A DNA stretch of 6,571 nucleotides from Chloroflexota bacterium. GTDB taxonomy: Bacteria; Chloroflexota; Anaerolineae; SpSt-600. The notes under the pieces were generated by a model. It was not told the DNA's origin, did not search any database, and saw only the letters and a list, made by a program, of their open reading frames with translations. The stretch is taken from positions 1-6,571 of the forward strand of contig DRAO01000455.1 in assembly GCA_011041825.1 (NCBI GenBank), read 5' to 3'. Position 1 is the stretch's first letter, and the number at the start of each line of letters is the position of its first letter. Both the position numbers and the translations under genes were made by a program. Positions 5,610 to 6,571 of this stretch are shown piece after piece.

Positions 5610-6571
5610 ATGGAAAAAGTATCCTATGAGCAATTGCGTAAGACGTGTCCTCCTGACATGCTTCCCTTTGCATCCACCGATGAGTTAGAACCTCCTGCGG
5701 AGATAATAGGGCAGGAAAGAGCCGTCAGGGCTCTGCGCTTTGGGCTGGAGATGGACAAGCAAGGCTTCAACATATACGTGGCAGGACTCCCCGGCACGGG
5801 CCGTACCACAGCCGTCCGCACTTTTCTGGAGAAGCTGGCCGCCGAGAAGCCTGTACCTCCTGATTGGTGCTATGTGCACAATTTCAAGGACCCTTACCGG
5901 CCCAAGGCGCTGTGTCTGCCACCGGGCAAAGGTCGGGAGTTAAAAGCTCAGGTAAAGGAATTCATCGAATACACCCGCCGGGAAATCCCCAAAGCTTTTG
6001 AGAGCGATGAGTACGCTTCCCAGAGGGAAGCCCTGTCCGCAGAATTCAACACCCGCCGGGAGGCAATTTTCAGTCAGTTGAACAAGAAGGCTCGTGAGGC
6101 TGGCTTCCTCCTCCAGAGCTCCCCCGCTGGACTGCTCCTGATTCCGATGAAGGATGGGCAACCGCTCAGTCAGGAGGCTTTCGAGGCCCTCCCCGAGGAG
6201 GAAAAGAAGCAGATGAGGGAGAGGCAAAAAGCCGTAGAAGCCGAGGTGCGTGAGGCCCTCCGGGAGGTGCGCAAGGAGGAAAGGGCGCTTAAAGCCAGGT
6301 TGGATGAGTTGGACAAAGCCGTGGGCCGCAATGTCCTCAACCGTTACCTGGAGGAACTGCTGGAGGAATATGAGGAATATCCCGAGGTCAGGGAATACCT
6401 GGAGGAGATGAGGGATGATATACTTGAAAACCTGAGCCAGTTCCGGCAGGCCGAAACCTCTTCCGAGAAAATGCCTCCCGAAGCGAGGGAACGGCTCTGG
6501 CGCAAATACGATGTCAATGTCCTCGTGGATAACAGCCACCTCACGGGAGCCCCTGTCGTCATCGAGCTTAA
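5610..6571 (+). CDS. Lon-related ATP-dependent protease (AAA_32 family), N-terminal part
   Basis: The frame is open from the ATG at 5610 to the window edge: 320 codons plus two bases, so the gene is cut by the window and not broken. The sequence recalls the Lon-like AAA_32 proteases, which unfold and degrade proteins in the cytoplasm with a C-terminal S16 Ser-Lys domain and usually have about 800 residues. Visible marks are EVIGQERAVRAL-like IIGQERAVRAL (32-42), the Walker A loop GLPGTGRTT (59-67), and VPPDWCYVHNFKDPYRPKAL near 82-101. A long charged helical region rich in Glu, Lys and Arg (about 110-285) probably forms a coiled coil. YDVNVLVDNS (300-309) and GAPVVIE follow. Walker A carries Arg65 where most P-loops have Lys, which I believe is common in this subfamily. 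Walker B, the sensors and the protease dyad lie outside the window. A strong ribosome binding site and the spacer hairpins precede it, so it is probably transcribed apart from the kinase gene. Confidence 0.88.
   Translation, partial: MEKVSYEQLRKTCPPDMLPFASTDELEPPAEIIGQERAVRALRFGLEMDKQGFNIYVAGLPGTGRTTAVRTFLEKLAAEKPVPPDWCYVHNFKDPYRPKALCLPPGKGRELKAQVKEFIEYTRREIPKAFESDEYASQREALSAEFNTRREAIFSQLNKKAREAGFLLQSSPAGLLLIPMKDGQPLSQEAFEALPEEEKKQMRERQKAVEAEVREALREVRKEERALKARLDELDKAVGRNVLNRYLEELLEEYEEYPEVREYLEEMRDDILENLSQFRQAETSSEKMPPEARERLWRKYDVNVLVDNSHLTGAPVVIEL

Noticed and set aside
5940..6539. Minus-strand reading frame of 199 codons
   Set aside because: It lies opposite the Lon-related protease gene, whose + strand protein is clearly recognisable with a strong ribosome binding site.
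1..6571. A new multi-gene defence, secretion or biosynthetic system
   Set aside because: The genes belong to known housekeeping families with no shared pathway. Only the cysteine-rich protein and the repeats remain unexplained.

Overview
The window reads as GC-rich bacterial chromosome with all genes on the + strand. The gene content is heme o synthase, a Slt70-like lytic transglycosylase with a signal peptide, a ROK sugar kinase and a Lon-family protease of the AAA_32 type. Together with the style of the proteins, this suggests an environmental or thermophilic bacterium, perhaps of the Chloroflexota. That placement is an impression from sequence style, not the result of a search. I see no phage, plasmid, insertion-sequence, tRNA, rRNA or CRISPR signature.

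Layout: positions 1-60 hold two hairpins that share one loop. A compact block of three overlapping genes follows: a cysteine-rich protein of unknown function (69-857), a divergent CtaB/CyoE-type prenyltransferase (830-1723) and a TPR-rich lytic transglycosylase (1720-4095). The overlaps are 28 and 4 bases, so the three are very likely co-transcribed and translationally coupled. A 112-base gap leads to a ROK-family glucokinase-like gene (4208-5173) with its own strong ribosome binding site. A 436-base non-coding stretch (5174-5609) is packed with inverted repeats. The last gene (5610 to the window edge) encodes the N-terminal part of a Lon-related ATP-dependent protease and is cut off by the window.

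How the genes fit together: heme o synthase converts protoheme to heme O for a heme-copper oxidase, and the lytic transglycosylase cuts peptidoglycan in the cell envelope. The link between them is positional rather than biochemical. The ROK kinase would feed glucose or an amino sugar into metabolism, and the protease would serve protein quality control. No shared pathway joins all five.

No convincing new multi-gene system is visible. The most interesting material is the repeat architecture. One family of hairpins (5227-5334) keeps a constant CTG(G/A)AAG apex while its stems differ but stay paired, and it occurs in both orientations. A second pair (1-60) keeps a constant CTTGT loop on different stems. 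A three-armed inverted repeat (5376-5522) has a middle arm that can pair with either neighbour. The cysteine-rich protein upstream of ctaB is the most interesting gene of unknown function.
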